From NCBI GenBank assembly GCA_026182355.1, contig JAPFBL010000361.1:270634-334633 (forward strand): a DNA stretch of 64,000 nucleotides. Reading direction: 5' to 3'. The notes beneath the pieces were generated by a model that worked only from the letters and a program-made list of their open reading frames with translations, searched no databases and was not told the origin of the DNA. Source of the stretch: Hermatobates lingyangjiaoensis. Lineage: Eukaryota > Arthropoda > Insecta > Hemiptera > Hermatobatidae. The translations under genes were made by a program, and so were the position numbers. Shown here piece by piece: positions 20,160-31,960 of this stretch; position 1 is the stretch's first letter, and each line of letters begins with the position of its first letter.

Positions 20160-21345
20160 CAAACCAGAAGGAATAATAGAATGTTTAGACGTAGAATCAT
20201 TATTCAGTTAATGTTCCAGTTAAAGAAGTCATTGAAATCATATGTAACTACGTCTATTCTAACCGTAATGCACCACCGCAGCCTTAAAAGGAGACCAGTT
20301 GAATAAATTACTACAATCATGCTTAATGGGAAACCGTTTTACCCACATAGATGAATCAATGTATGTACGAATTGATGGCGTCGCCATGGATTCATCATTT
20401 AATATGACTTTCACCAACTATTTATTACATGTGTTACCCTGAAAATAACGTATTGAACATAAGAAATGACCTCAAACCAACCATATACTGCCGTATACTA
20501 GAGACTGCTTTGTTACATGAAGAAACCCAAACCAATCGGATGGAATAAAAAATGCATTTGAAGAAGAATCATGCTTGAAATTCACAATAGAGAAGTAATA
20601 GACAACAAAATCAACTTTCTTGAGGACAGTATTAACATGTTACAACTTTAGACGAAATCCAGACTTCAGTATTCAAGAAAGAATTGAGTACTTCCTACCT
20701 CAATGTCCGTTGCAAATGCCCTCAACGCTACAAAATCACAACATAAAATCACATCGAATAAGGAAATATTGAACAAAGACATTAATAAAACTAAGCAAGC
20801 ATTTATTAACAATGGTTACTCTAATGAAAATTTTGATCCCATTTTTAAAAGAATACCTTTATGTGAGAAATGAGAAAGAAATTAATTAGGTAATAATAAT
20901 AGTGCATACAGTTGATTGGAAAAACCAATATTTGGAAACAAGCTTGATGAAAGAGTATTAAAATATAATATGAGGAGCAAAGCTTAAATGAAAACTTAGC
21001 ATTAGTCACTTAGTATAAAAATCACCTGTGAGAAGTCTAGTTATAAAAAATAATAACCAAGTCAAGAACTATCCTTTAAAGGAAACAAATCTAGTGTAAG
21101 AGTATACATGGACTCATGGGGACCGTGAAACCTAAAAACACTCGTACATTGGTATGACTACCACCACCCTATCAAGAAGGCTCACCATGCACCTAATGGA
21201 TGGAGCACACAAAAAGCATATGCAAGACAAACACAATGTTAAATTAACCCGAGAGATGCTGGTTACAAATACTAAAATAATAAAAAAAAGAGAAAGTAAC
21301 CAACCACCATTAACTGAGAATTTAAGGAGCTATATTAATTGAAAA
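20160..21345 (+). pseudogene. Penelope-like RT plus GIY-YIG endonuclease, degenerate
   Basis: Pieces in the right order but different frames: NVPVKEVIEIICNYVYSNR, then DQLNKLLQSCLMGNRFTHI, then YVRIDGVAMDSSFNMTFTNY (PLE palm, usual form QxDGVAMGSPLGP..AN), then KPTIYCRILETALL, where the catalytic YVDD of an intact RT is lost. Next come AFEEESCLKFTIE..DNKINFLED and AFINNGYSNENFDPIF (thumb). Near 21154-21320, TTTTLSRRLTMHLMDGAHK..HNVKLTREMLVTNT matches the second half of a PLE GIY-YIG endonuclease. Stops and frameshifts are frequent. Roughly the palm-to-EN part of a PLE is present; the N-terminal and fingers parts are missing. Clearly dead. Confidence 0.8.
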
Positions 21346-21660
21346 ACTGAAACTAATCTTAAATTTTCAACCCGAAAATAGTAGGTAAGCTTCAACTTAG
21401 GTCGAAAATTTTAAAGTCCTTTTAATTCACATCAAGGGCATCTAGAAACCCTTACAGGTAAGTAACTCAGACCACGAGGCCACTCACCCCACAGTATAAA
21501 CGACCAGGTTATGTTAAACTTGAAGAAAACGAACCCTCACTGTCTTCTCTTAGTATCTATATAATAAACCTGAATATTCACCCAACGTTATTCTTGTCCT
21601 GAAGATTAATATTGATCATTCGAAACTATAGCAGATATTCTTTATTGTGTTGATGAAGTA
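21346..21660. other. Unassigned DNA after PLE remnant
   Basis: Possibly the 3'UTR of the preceding remnant. No hammerhead core seen. Confidence 0.4.
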
Positions 21661-21699
21661 ACGAAAGTGTTATTTAGAAAAATTGAAAAGCTTGATAAG

Positions 21700-22156
21700 A
21701 AACAAGTATCAACTGAATTTTCTGTCATTTTCCATAATTTATATATATATATATATATATATTTGTTAAAAGTAGCAGCAGCTTCTGCTCTCACGATTTT
21801 TGAGCTGGTGGCCTCGATCTTGCGGGCGATTCTTCTATCTTGTGGTTGAAGCTTCCACATCAATCGTTCAAGGGACGCTAATTCATACGAGCTTTCGACC
21901 ATAATTACGTTGGTCATCGTCGGGTAAAATCTTCTTCTGGAAGGATGATTATATAAACTTCCTTAGTGGATGTGATTTTTGATTGGTCCAATAAACTTGC
22001 CTTATTGGCCAATCAGAGTACAGGCTTCAGTTTTCGTTCTTATTACATTTCATTTTAGGCTCTAGATCGAGGCCACCAGCTCAAAAATCGTGAGAGCAGA
22101 AGCTGCTGCTACTTTTAACAATATTTCCATACAAGAAGATTTGCTGCCGAATTACA

Positions 22157-22185
<29 letters not shown>
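21700..22185. mobile_element. HH-N inverted pair with PLE N-terminal fragments
   Basis: Minus: frame MTNVIMVESSYELASLERLM .. PQDRRIARKIEATSSKIVRA .. AAATFNK then (TA)n at about 21740-21764. Plus: at about 22062-22160 the same stretch, IEATSSKIVRAEAAATFNN, continues ISIQEDLLPNYTNI into (TA)n. The minus arm is full length through its ribozyme (21887-21925); the plus arm lacks a ribozyme. Confidence 0.7.
21887..21925 (-). ncRNA. hammerhead-like ribozyme, family HH-N, core variant
   Basis: Same as 5374-5416, but the second core base U4 is C (CCGACGA). Stem II GACC/GGTC and AGCT stem III intact. The ORF start ATG lies inside the motif. Confidence 0.6.
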
Positions 22186-22190
<5 letters not shown>

Positions 22191-22193
<3 letters not shown>

Positions 22194-22397
22194 ATTTCAC
22201 ATAAACACGTGAAACAACAATCAATGATCAAACCACAATAAGAAATGGGAAAACAAGACTAAGATCTTTCAATCGTAACAAGCGGTCTTCGTCAGAGTCA
22301 AAAACTCAACTGAGTTGGGTTTTTGACTCTGACGAAGACCGCTTGTTACGGTTGAAAGATCTTAGTCTTGTTTTCCCATTTCTTATTGTGGTTTGAT

Positions 22398-22405
<8 letters not shown>
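22191..22405. mobile_element. HH-A inverted pLTR pair
   Basis: Near-perfect arms with hammerheads at 22257-22299 (-) and 22325-22367 (+), 25 bp apart. Centre AACTCAACTGAGTTGGGTTT. Bounded on both sides by (TA)n (about 22161-22190 and 22399-22425). Confidence 0.85.
22325..22367 (+). ncRNA. hammerhead ribozyme, family HH-A
   Basis: Intact 43-nt HH-A unit: GACT, CTGACGA, extra A, GACCG..CGGTT, GAA, AGATCT, T, AGTC. Confidence 0.85.
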
Positions 22406-22432
<27 letters not shown>

Positions 22433-22439
22433 TAACCAT

Positions 22440-22955
22440 AATTAATACACAATATTCGTAAAAAAGTTTCAAAAAACTTTCTTTTTAAGCCCATATCAAC
22501 TTTATTTGTTTCTACTATTAAATTTTATAAACTAACCTAAATTACTTCGTAGTAATATTTCATTGTATTATTGTATGTCAGAGTTATTATTTATTTTAGT
22601 GAATATGAAATATCTTAAATAATTTTAACTTTGAATTTGTCATTTGCCTATATTCTGTTAATAGATGAATGACAGATATACCTCGAAAATTTTTGAAATG
22701 GTTGCAATATATTAAAAAAAAAAACTTTTTTTTAAATCCATATCGATTGAAGTTCAGTATTCTATTATTGCATTTCATTTGGGTCTAATATTACATTTTA
22801 TGAAGTAATATAAATTACTTCGTAGTAATGTTACATTGTATTTATTGAATATGGCAGTTATTATTTAGTTTATTAAATACGAAATATTTTAAATATTCTT
22901 CTTGAATTTGACATTTGCCTGTATTCTGTTAATGGATGAATCAGCAAGATAAATT
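22440..22955. repeat. Diverged tandem duplication, about 270-bp unit
   Basis: About 22455-22690 and 22712-22955 share TTACTTCGTAGTAAT, TATTCTGTTAAT-GATGAAT and CATTTGCCT blocks in the same order. Not coding. Confidence 0.7.
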
Positions 22956-23589
22956 CTAAGATGCTGAATTCATTGGATACAATAAATAGATAGTTAATAT
23001 TATTAATAAATTTCTTAAGTGATTATCATTGAAATGATGATGAAATAGAATTTGATTTTACGTGACTTGTAAAGAAAGAAAATTGGCTAATTTTTATAAA
23101 AGCTCATTCAGAGAATAAATTATAAATTGTAATGATACTTAGTCATCTATTAAGTTGAAAGAAGATAGCATTGTGTCCAATATGTGGAGCTATTATTGTC
23201 GATTTTCTCACATTATGACATTGTCATCAGATTTGTTCACGTGTTGAGCGTAAAATCTGTGGTACGTGGTCTAGCTTGGAGACAACAATAAAAGACAAAA
23301 CTTGAAAGACAGCGGGGGCCCTTAGAGGAAGGGGAAAAGCTTGAGCTTTCTGAAAATGGCCTTTGATAAAGAGAGGAAGGAGAAAGTTTTCTGGGGGGGG
23401 AGGAGACAATAATGTCTTGTGTCCTGGTCACGTCATGTGTGAGGGAAGACATGAGAAGGTCCAAAGACACGGCGACGTGCAAGAATGCCTCCACCTGTGT
23501 TATCAAAGTAACAAATGATAACATTTTTCAGAAACAACAATGTCTTTCCTTTAATATTCAAACAATTTATTTTATTTTCAAAGAAGGGT
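22956..23589. other. Unassigned DNA with GC-richer patch
   Basis: About 23215-23510 is richer in G+C and has short frames on both strands without recognisable motifs. Confidence 0.45.
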
Positions 23590-23740
23590 TTCTTGAGAAT
23601 TTTTTGGTTTAAAGAAAAAATTAAGCTACTGTTTATACGCCTTTTATACTCCTGTTTCTACGTTTACACTAAGCGTATAAACAGAAGTTCAATTTTTTCT
23701 TTAAACCAAAATCTCCAAGAAACCCTTCTTCGAATTTAAT
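23590..23740. mobile_element. Inverted pair of an HH-L-related terminal sequence
   Basis: GGGTTTCTTGAGAATTTTTT at 23586-23605 mirrors CTCCAAGAAACCCTTCTT at about 23711-23728, with CTGTTTATACGC / GCGTATAAACAG inside. The same terminal sequence occurs at 40.66 and 41.70 kb, where it leads to a GACGTTTCGCC motif. No ribozyme core here. Confidence 0.6.
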
Positions 23741-24011
23741 AAATCAGTGTTTAAGAAGCTGTATCAATATCTTATTATTTTCAATTCTATCAATTATGTA
23801 AAAAATATAGCAAAAAAAACTTATTTATTAAATTCTTTAAATTTTAACTAGGAAATATGTCGACGAATATTAGTGACTTTTTGTGATAATTAATATATAT
23901 TTTTACAGTAAATAAATACAGTAAAAGTAGTTATTCACTTCTGAAGCGATTGATAGAGGAAGAAAACATCTAGATCAGTATATATACCTTTTCTTATTTT
24001 TTGTTTTATAG

Positions 24012-24298
24012 TTTAAACCGATCCCCTAGCGAGTGTTAATGTCAGGTGTTTACCGGCTTTCTGTTTGATCTGTGATTCTACAGATTATACATTGGGACTC
24101 CTAAATTTTGCCTAACTCAAGTGTATTTTGAGTAGGGATCTTTAAGGAGTACCTGACATCGTACAGGCTTGGGATCGACGGTTTAAAGTCCTCTCCGAGG
24201 GACGGCGTACTCAGATTTATTCACCTCCCGACAGGTGGGGATACATACTATCAGCCCAGAGGCGACTACGGTTAACAACCGAGCTAACCTAGCCCCGT
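24012..24298 (-). mobile_element. tRNA-derived SINE
   Basis: Read on the minus strand: a head with a pol III A-box (GTTAGCTCGGTTGTTAACC), a body with CGTCCCTCGGAGAGGAC, GTACTCCTTAAAGATCCC and CTTGAGTTAGGCAAAATTTA, and a tail ending GCTAGGGGATCGGTTT. Further copies at 34.2, 34.8 and 37.0 kb. Confidence 0.8.
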
Positions 24299-25735
24299 TG
24301 AAATTTTCTTAACAATAATGCTTTTAAATCAGTCAATAAATAATGTATCTATTAATATTTCAAATATGAAGGGAAAATTTGGAAGAAGTTTACACATGTC
24401 AATATCAGAAAATAATGTGTTCATTTACCCAAAACAAATATAAGTGTATTTTACTGTTTAATCTTCTCAATTCACAAAAAATTATTATAAAAGTTTAAAA
24501 AATTTTTGATATTTTAAAGTTTACAGAAAATAGTTTACGTACTTTCATAACGTTATATGTATAATGCTCATGTGACTTCGTTTTTTTTTGCTCACGAGTA
24601 GTAACATTACCGTAACGATATTCACTAGCTCAGTATATACTGATTTAAAACTTAACATACATTAGTATAACGGAAGTTTATTATTTTTACATCACTCAGT
24701 CAATTCAAATTATTATAAACTGTCAAACATATTGAAATATTTTGAAAACTACTTGACCTGTCTTTGATAGATTCTACTTCTTTGTTCTTTGATTGCTTCT
24801 TAACATTTTTCACTTTTTAAATCGTCTTATAAGCTACGTTCAAAAATGATTTACTGTTTCAAGCGGTTTTTTCCTGTATAGTATAATCACCGGGTTTACT
24901 ATTTGAAATTGGTTAAAGAACTTTTGAATTCCCCATATATGCTGTAGAACTAGTTTTTTTCACAAATCATTCCAAAATTTTTTTGTTCAAATCAAATGGA
25001 TATTTTATATTTAGAAAATATTTTTTTGCTATTCTACCATTTGCAGTGATCGATCATTGTACTTTCTATAACCGACTACTACTTGTGTTCGTTAGGTGTA
25101 TAATATGAATTGAGATATAAGCATAATATACATAACTGCTTTTCCCTTTCATGCCACTTTAGCGAATTGATCGATTCTTCCATTCTCCTTTATACCAAAA
25201 GTGGCCTTCACTCAATAAAATAACATTGTATTTTACTCTTTAACCTTCTCAATTCACGAAAATTCTTTTTAGTTAAATTATCTGGAAACTTTACTTACCT
25301 TTTAAAAGATTTTAACATACTTTGATATCTTTATAAATTCTAATGGACTTGCTAGTTACTTTACGTTGTTTTTTACCAGTTAATAGCTTGAAGAATGATC
25401 AATAAATTAGATTCATTATAGAAGCTTTCTATAGCAAGTCAAGATCCTTTTCAGTAAATACTAAGGAACTTCTACAGACCAAAAAAACATTAGTGTACAT
25501 TTTAAGAGTTTTTCTGCCAAGTGCATAAATGTCCTATCGACAGAAGCAAAATCAGTATTTTTAAGGACAAGATTTGTCATTCCTGGGGTAGCTAGAATTA
25601 TGAATTTTTTAAAAATTTTGTAGGGCATTAGGAGTGTATGTGTACGTATTTTATGCTGTACTTACTCCAAAAATATTCTCCAAAAATATCATAACTTACT
25701 TACTTACTTACTCCAAAAATATCATAATATTAAAT
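24299..25735. other. AT-rich unassigned DNA
   Basis: No credible gene or recognised repeat. A short (ACTT)n run lies at about 25694-25712. Confidence 0.55.
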
Positions 25736-26052
25736 TAATTTGTAATTATAGTTATTGGGTTAGTTCCACTGAGTTAGTAATAATAGAATTATTAGTAATG
25801 ATGTCCGTCATACCTCGTAAAGTTTCTGTAGAGCTCGACCGGTTTTGGGTCCGTCTGGTTCCCATCGTCAAGAAAAACTGACTGTATTTCATTTTTTCTT
25901 GCAAGAAAGGTTTAGATAGGTTGCAAGAAAAAATGAAATAGAGTCAGTTGCTCTTAAAGATGGGAACCAGACGGACCCGAAACCGGTCGAGCTCTACAGA
26001 AACTTTACGAGGTATGACGGACATCATTACTAATAATTCTAATTTGTAATTA
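25736..26052. mobile_element. HH-O inverted pLTR pair with 13-bp target duplication
   Basis: TAATTTGTAATTA occurs at 25736-25748 and 26040-26052 and flanks the insert. The arms mirror each other from about 25784 to the centre near 25900. The left arm has about 35 extra nt (25749-25783), as in the copy at 1.96-2.21 kb. Hammerhead-like motifs lie at about 25831-25872 (-) and 25949-25994 (+), both with ACCGGT stem III and a decayed core (TTAAAGA on the plus arm). Confidence 0.8.
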
Positions 26053-27693
26053 CTTTTATATTAAAAAGTGACTATTTTAGTGATTTCTCAAATAACTTGA
26101 GACAATATTACGTGACACACATGAGAGAGACTTCAGATAAATCAGTGTACAACTATTCGGTGAAGGGAAATTAATTCCTTAAAATTTATGTGCCAATCTA
26201 TAGTTTAAGGCCCATTTTACGAAATTAATTTGCATCATATAATATGTTATATATATACTGTTACTAAATCCATTACGAAATGTTAGATTATGCATTAATA
26301 CTCTAGCTTAAGAAAACATATAAATTAATCCTCTGTTGACAGTTATTTTGATTATTAAAATGATACATGCTTTTAACCTCTCTAAATATAAAGCATTTCA
26401 TTTATAACTTTTTATGGCTCTTGACCCAGAAAATATAAATAAGTCTGTCTTTGAAATTGACATGAAAATGTATATTTTCGTTCTAAAGGGGTTAGGCATA
26501 ATTTTATTAATTACTTAGAAGAAATTTGATCAACTGGTGTTCATTTGAAATTTACTACCAATCCTTCTCTCTGTTTTAATGTTTTTTTTTTTATATTTTC
26601 TAAGATAAATCGAAATGTTTATATATAGTTGTTCAAATTGTTTAGCTATATTTATAGGCCTTGACTGGAGTGCTGTTGTAGGAGTGAAAGTTTAGTTAGT
26701 CAATTGTAAACTGACTCACTTTTTTTGTTATGCGTTTGTCATATTGTCACATTAAAACATTCACATGTTCTAAATAGTTTTCCATATAACTTTATTAAAG
26801 TAGGATCTTACTGCAAGAATATCTGAGTGCCTGAGTACCTTCTATATATATAAAGTGCATTCAAGATCATGTCAAGAAATTGTACAGCTAATCCTTTGTT
26901 CAAACGTAACCTCTTTAATTTTACACTAAATCCCACATTGAAAATAAAATTCTTGGAAACTTGATCAATTTTTGAGTCATTGTCGTTAAATATTCAGAGG
27001 ACAGTAACTTTGGACTGATATCATCCTTATCAATAATTATTTTTCGGATAATTATTTTAAAAATCTAAATTCCACTTCAGTTTCTATTCTATTATCAATA
27101 TATTTAAATTTAAAAAAAAAATGCTTAAAAACTATAATAATAATGTAATCAGAAACAAACATGAGAAGTAAACTGTGATTATAAATTTTTTAACGGATAG
27201 TGGTTGATTGAGTAATGTAAAAAGCCTGCTTTTTCAAGAAAATATTGTAACTAATATCAGTACGGGAGTCTTAAACTCTGAATTAAGATATCATATGACA
27301 ACTCCCTACCTGTCATAAAATTCATAATTATTGCCTTAGCAAAAATAAAACAACTATAAAACTCATAGACCGGTTTTAAAGAAAACTATATGCTTTTAAC
27401 CAAGGAGCTTATAAGTAGATATTCACTAAATATTGTTGTAAATGTGGAGTGATTTTAAATTTATTTGTATGTATATACAAATGTATACCCAGACACTTGC
27501 TCTTCGTTTGACAGATAGTGAAACATACAAACAATTAATATCACCAGACTCTTACCTTACTTTAATGACTTCTGGGCCATTAAGTTCTAAATCTCATTAG
27601 TTGTCCTTTAGCTAATAGACATATTTAACTGTTTTACCTCAGTTACCCATTTTTTTTTATAGATTAAACAAAATTAAATTATTAATGTATATA
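26053..27693. other. AT-rich unassigned DNA
   Basis: No gene or recognised repeat found in 1.6 kb. Confidence 0.55.
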
Positions 27694-28172
27694 TTACGAG
27701 GTGTGTAAATAAAGTAGTGAGACTGGCAACGTGGCTTTCGATCTGGCAACGCTGGAGACGCGTGGCCTTGAGTAGCGTCAGGTGCACGTGTGATGCGCCT
27801 CCAGTATGAATCTGAACTCGCCACAGTCATTTGTTTGTCCGTAGCGTTGGTTTTCGTGAAATGGTTTTTTCTTGAGCGTTTTAAAAATGAGTGACCTTAA
27901 AGTTGAGCAGCGGTGTGCAATCAAATTTTGCTTCAGACTTGGACAACTTGGACTTTTGAAAAACTTCAGGAGGCCTATGGAGAACGTGTTTTATCAAGGG
28001 CACAGGTTTTTCGGTGGTTTAAGGAATTTTCAGAAGGAAGAGAGTCGATTGAAGATGAACCACGAAGCGGAAGGCCTTCAAGTGCAAACACCGATGAAAA
28101 TGTCAACAGAGTACGGAACCTTGTGCGTTCAGATCGACGCTTGACAGTCAGAATGATCGGGGAACAGTGATA
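27694..28172 (+). pseudogene. mariner transposon, 5' part with transposase N-terminus
   Basis: A TA dinucleotide precedes the 5' end TTACGAGGTGTGTAAATAAA. The transposase starts at ATG 27887 (MSDLKVEQRCAIKFCFRLGQ) and shifts frame once near 27945. It then reads TFEKLQEAYGERVLSRAQVF, RWFKEFSEGRESIEDEPRSG and RPSSANTDENVNRVRNLVRS, ending DRRLTVRMIGEQ and a stop at 28168-28170. This is the paired helix-turn-helix DNA-binding half of mariner transposases, including the LTVRMI segment (family knowledge). The DD34D catalytic domain and the 3' inverted repeat are missing, so the copy is inactive. Mariners are common in arthropods. Confidence 0.9.
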
Positions 28173-28730
28173 AATTTCGTTAGTGGTTGAAGTAAATGTA
28201 AAAAATTTAAACATCCGTTCCAAATTTTACCTGAATTAGATAAAAAATTTTCAAAATGGTTCAAAAAAATTTCCCAAGCCAAAAAATTAAAAAAATCTTG
28301 ACGGTTTTAGAAAAACATTCCTTTTCCCCAGCCCCTTATTAAGATTATCCTTTATTTTTTTTGGGGATTAAAAATATAAGGGAACCATTTCGGGACACTC
28401 CTACAAATGTGAACCACCACTAACCACCAGAACCCCAAAATTCAATGATTTGGAAATCTAAACCTTGGTGGCTTGAAAGGGAAATTTAAGGGTACCATTT
28501 AATTTTTTAATAGAAAATTTAAAAAAATATTATATTATTATAAATTATTTAATTAATCTTAGTCCTGTACTTGTACTATTTGTATTATTACTATTTTAGT
28601 GCTATTTTATTGTTGTATACATGTTCTATACTGTGTGTTCGTGTAAACATAAACATACTCATTATAACAGTGTTACTTTAAGATGGGTTTTGAAGAAAAA
28701 ACTCACCCACACACTCGTGCACGGACAGAC
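28173..28730. other. AT-rich unassigned DNA
   Basis: No mariner 3' end visible and no gene. Confidence 0.55.
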
Positions 28731-28732
28731 AC

Positions 28733-28780
<48 letters not shown>
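28733..28780. repeat. (CA)n microsatellite
   Basis: Perfect CA tract of about 24 repeats. Confidence 0.95.
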
Positions 28781-28783
<3 letters not shown>

Positions 28784-28838
28784 AAGTTAGTCCTGATAAA
28801 CCTTAATCTAGTTTCTTTTTCTCGGTCGTTACTTTTAT

Positions 28839-28841
<3 letters not shown>

Positions 28842-28873
<32 letters not shown>

Positions 28874-29022
28874 TAAAAAGATTTCACATAAACACGTGAA
28901 ACAACAATCAATGATCAAACCACAATAAGAAATGGGAAAACAAGACTAAGATCTTTCAACCGTATCAAGCTGTCTTTGTCAGAGTCAAAACCCTACTGAC
29001 TCGGTATATATATATATATATA
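28842..29022 (-). mobile_element. HH-A pLTR, single minus copy
   Basis: Between (TA)n tracts at about 28842-28872 and 29005-29023. Hammerhead 28944-28986 keeps the 43-nt spacing, with changes in the stem II loop. Confidence 0.7.
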
Positions 29023-29290
29023 TCATTAAATTGTTTGCCTATCTTTATCTTCTCGTATTTCCTAGATACTTTTTCCAGTCTTCTTATTATTGACTTCCAT
29101 TGACAGGGAAAAACATAAACGAGTTCACCAAAAGATTTGCTGTTATAGTTCATCAATATATTAATTAATAAGAAGATTGGAAAAAGTATCTAGGAAATAC
29201 GAGAAGATAAAGATAGGCAAACAATTTAATGAAATATGTTTAAAAGAAGGCCTGCTCCCTAATACACAAATAAATTATATATATATATAT
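29023..29290. pseudogene. Inverted pair of PLE N-terminal ORF fragments
   Basis: Minus arm: MMNYNSKSFGELVYVFPCQW .. RRLEKVSRKYEKIKIGKQFN then DIYIYIY at (TA)n. Plus arm from about 29165: the same segment, then GKQFNEICLKEGLLPN before AT-rich sequence. The plus arm is longer past Phe-Asn, as in other pairs. No HHR in this pair. Confidence 0.7.
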
Positions 29291-29319
29291 TATATATAAT
29301 ATATAATTATATATTATAA

Positions 29320-29590
29320 ACCGGGAAATAATCCAAAAGGCAAAAAGTTAATATAAAAAGAAACAAGGAAAATAGAAGAACACCTTAAGTCTCTAATTTT
29401 GGTTTAACCGTCTTCAGGAGAGAAAAGAAGGGAAAACCACGCACTATAGAACGGTTTCCCAACCGTCTCTGACCAGTGCCTTGGTTTCCCTCCTTACTCT
29501 CCTGAAGAGGTTCAAACCGAAAATTAGAGACTGTAAGTGTGTTCTTCTTTTTCTTGTTTCTTTGTTTATATTGAATATATATAATTTTAA
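29320..29590. mobile_element. HH-B inverted pLTR pair
   Basis: Minus hammerhead at about 29390-29423 (CTGAAGA, extra C, GGTT/AACC, but the GAAA box altered) and plus at about 29498-29530 (GAAAATTAGAGA kept, the extra C missing). Confidence 0.7.
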
Positions 29591-29629
29591 AATATAATAA
29601 ATATAGTTAAACAAGAAAATTTAAGAAGG

Positions 29630-29995
29630 TAAAAAGTTTTAGAATTTATAGGTACACAGTAAATAGAAGAACACGCTTAATGTCTCTGATTTTTGGTTTA
29701 ACCGTCTTCAGGAGAGAGGAGAAAGAGATTTTCAACAGGAAAACGATCCACAAAGAACCACAAACGTTTCACAATAAACTATAGACACAGAGCTCTTGGC
29801 TTATTCTCAGTTAATTTTTCTTACCTTACTTAAACCGGGCAGGCGTGTGACAACACTGTTGGTCTCCAACCATCGCTTCGCAAGTGCGCTTGATGTCCCT
29901 ATCCCATGTCTCCTGATGATGGTTCAACTGACGATTAGAGACTGTAAGTGTGTTCGTATCTTTATTCTGTGTCTATATGTTAATATGACAAGTTT
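29630..29995. mobile_element. HH-B inverted pLTR pair, diverged
   Basis: A second, more diverged pair: minus at about 29682-29717, plus at about 29908-29941 (CTGATGAU GGTTCAAC, GAAA lost). The loop between is longer and includes a GC-richer stretch. Confidence 0.6.
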
Positions 29996-31009
29996 ATATA
30001 GGTACATTTTCTTTTAAAATGACCCGATAATTATTGGTGTTGTTTGCAATAGGTTGTTTGATGGTGGTAAAGTCAGGGATGATTGGGTTGTGAGGAGGCT
30101 GTAGAAAGGCTCCCATTTCAGAATATCTACACCTCACCGGTGACACTTTGAATATGTAATTATTCAGATGATGGGAAGAGAGGTGCCCTTGCCAACAAGT
30201 CGTGGCAGGGGCAGGCTAGGACACAAAACAAACTCGAATAAATAAACGACAGCCTGTGCCCCTTATTATACAGATCCCCTTCTCATCATGATGATTTTGG
30301 GGGGGGGGGGGGGGGGGGGGGGGTGGCTTGAATAAAACATGGCCTTCCAGTAAGTCGACCTGAGCGCGGGCGGGCTGTACACACTTGTTTTGTCTATTTA
30401 TCAAAGAATCACATTACCACCTAACATACTTTCTAACCATTTCTCATTCAAGGATACTCCAGAGCAGCACACTTCTGCGTTTTATCTCTCGCCTTAGACA
30501 CAACATCAACAATGTTTACCATACAGAATTTATTCTATTTTTATAAAAAATGGCGTAAAATTATCAATAAGTATTCCTGTTTTAGCTGAAAGACAGTTTG
30601 CAAAATCAATCATGAATAATGCATAAAAAAAAAAATAAAAATAAAAAATAGGAATATTCTAACATCAATATAGAGCTTTCTTATCACTTATTTTTTTTAA
30701 ACCATACTTAAAAGCGGTAGGCATTACCCTGCTACACTTGATAATATTTAAATTCAATCTAACTTAAAGTTAAGAGATAATTATATTAAAAGACAAGGTA
30801 AAGTATAACAAAAAAAAAAAAAAAAATAACAAATGCTCCAATCTTCGCAGTATATTATGTGTCGATGACTCAGGCTTTATATATTGTACTTATACCCAAT
30901 GGTCATAACTGCCTGTCTGTGGAATCAACATTCCACATTCTAGAAGAGTAGCCTACAACTCTGCAACAAGGTCAATGTATTGTAGGGTAAAAATCTAATG
31001 AAATGGTCT
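29996..31009. other. Unassigned DNA with poly(G) tract
   Basis: A run of about 25 G lies at 30299-30323. No gene recognised. Confidence 0.55.
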
Positions 31010-31135
31010 CCAAATATAAAAATTTTAATGATATAAACAATCTTAATGATAAAAACTAATTACATTAGATTTTTACCCTACAATGAGTAAATACCACATA
31101 ATAACTGATTGCACTACATTAGAAGGTCAATGTAT
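31010..31135. mobile_element. HH-G terminal fragments, inverted, no ribozyme
   Basis: GTAGGGTAAAAATCTAATG at about 30984 mirrors TAGATTTTTACCCTACAATG at about 31066. The right copy continues AGTAAATACCACATAATAAC, the HH-G outer end. Confidence 0.65.
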
Positions 31136-31850
31136 TTTATTATCGCCAGAATTAAACGTTCTGAACAAAATAAAGTATAATTTATTTTTGAAACTTTTTT
31201 AATGAAAAGAAAAAAAAAAAAAGGAACAGCATACATTTAATGAATTTTCATGAATTCTAATTAAAATATTACTGTACTTTCAGTTATAATTTAATGACTG
31301 ATTTTTTTTTAGTGTTAATAAATTTTTCTTCTGACCGATCAGAATTTCACTAATTTCACATTCCGTATTAAACTCTAGTATTTAATAATAACAAATAATA
31401 AATTTTAATGTAACTCTTAATAATAAATAATAATGTTCAATAATTTGACTCACAAGTTATGCAAGTAGTCGTTGTGACATATTGACTCATGATAAGGGAG
31501 GAAAACTATATTTCAACATATTTATTACCTTCAATTATTAATGTGGGTAATAAATTTATACTATAATGTCCAAACAATAATATTATGAAAATAATAAAAT
31601 ATTGTCATTAATGAAAAGGGCATACCGATATATAAAACAATATTTTTATATAATTACTCACACTGAAATAATTTTCCTGTTTATTCTTGGTGTAGAGTGT
31701 GCGGTTTAATTTCTAATTGGTACCTATTAGTCAAGTTGATTCTATATAAGGATTTCTACATTTGTTCTATATTATATTCTATATTTCTAGAGTATAATAT
31801 AGAATGTGTTTATAATGAATAAGTGACATGGACTAAACTTTGCATCCTAC
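31136..31850. other. AT-rich unassigned DNA
   Basis: No recognisable feature. Confidence 0.55.
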
Positions 31851-31854
31851 ATCA

Positions 31855-31960
31855 TGTTAGGAAAAGGATTAAGTCTCCACACAATTTTTGTTTTTGTGTG
31901 TGGAGACTTAATCCTATTCCTAACCTGAGTAAATACCACGCTATAATAGATTGCACAATT
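31855..31960. mobile_element. HH-G terminal inverted pair
   Basis: GGATTAAGTCTCCACAC and GTGTGGAGACTTAATCC face each other across about 13 bp; the right copy continues GAGTAAATACCACGCTATAA. A pure outer-end dimer without a ribozyme. Confidence 0.65.

Noticed and set aside
27872..28170. Functional transposase
   Set aside because: Frameshift near 27945 and absence of the catalytic domain and 3' end.
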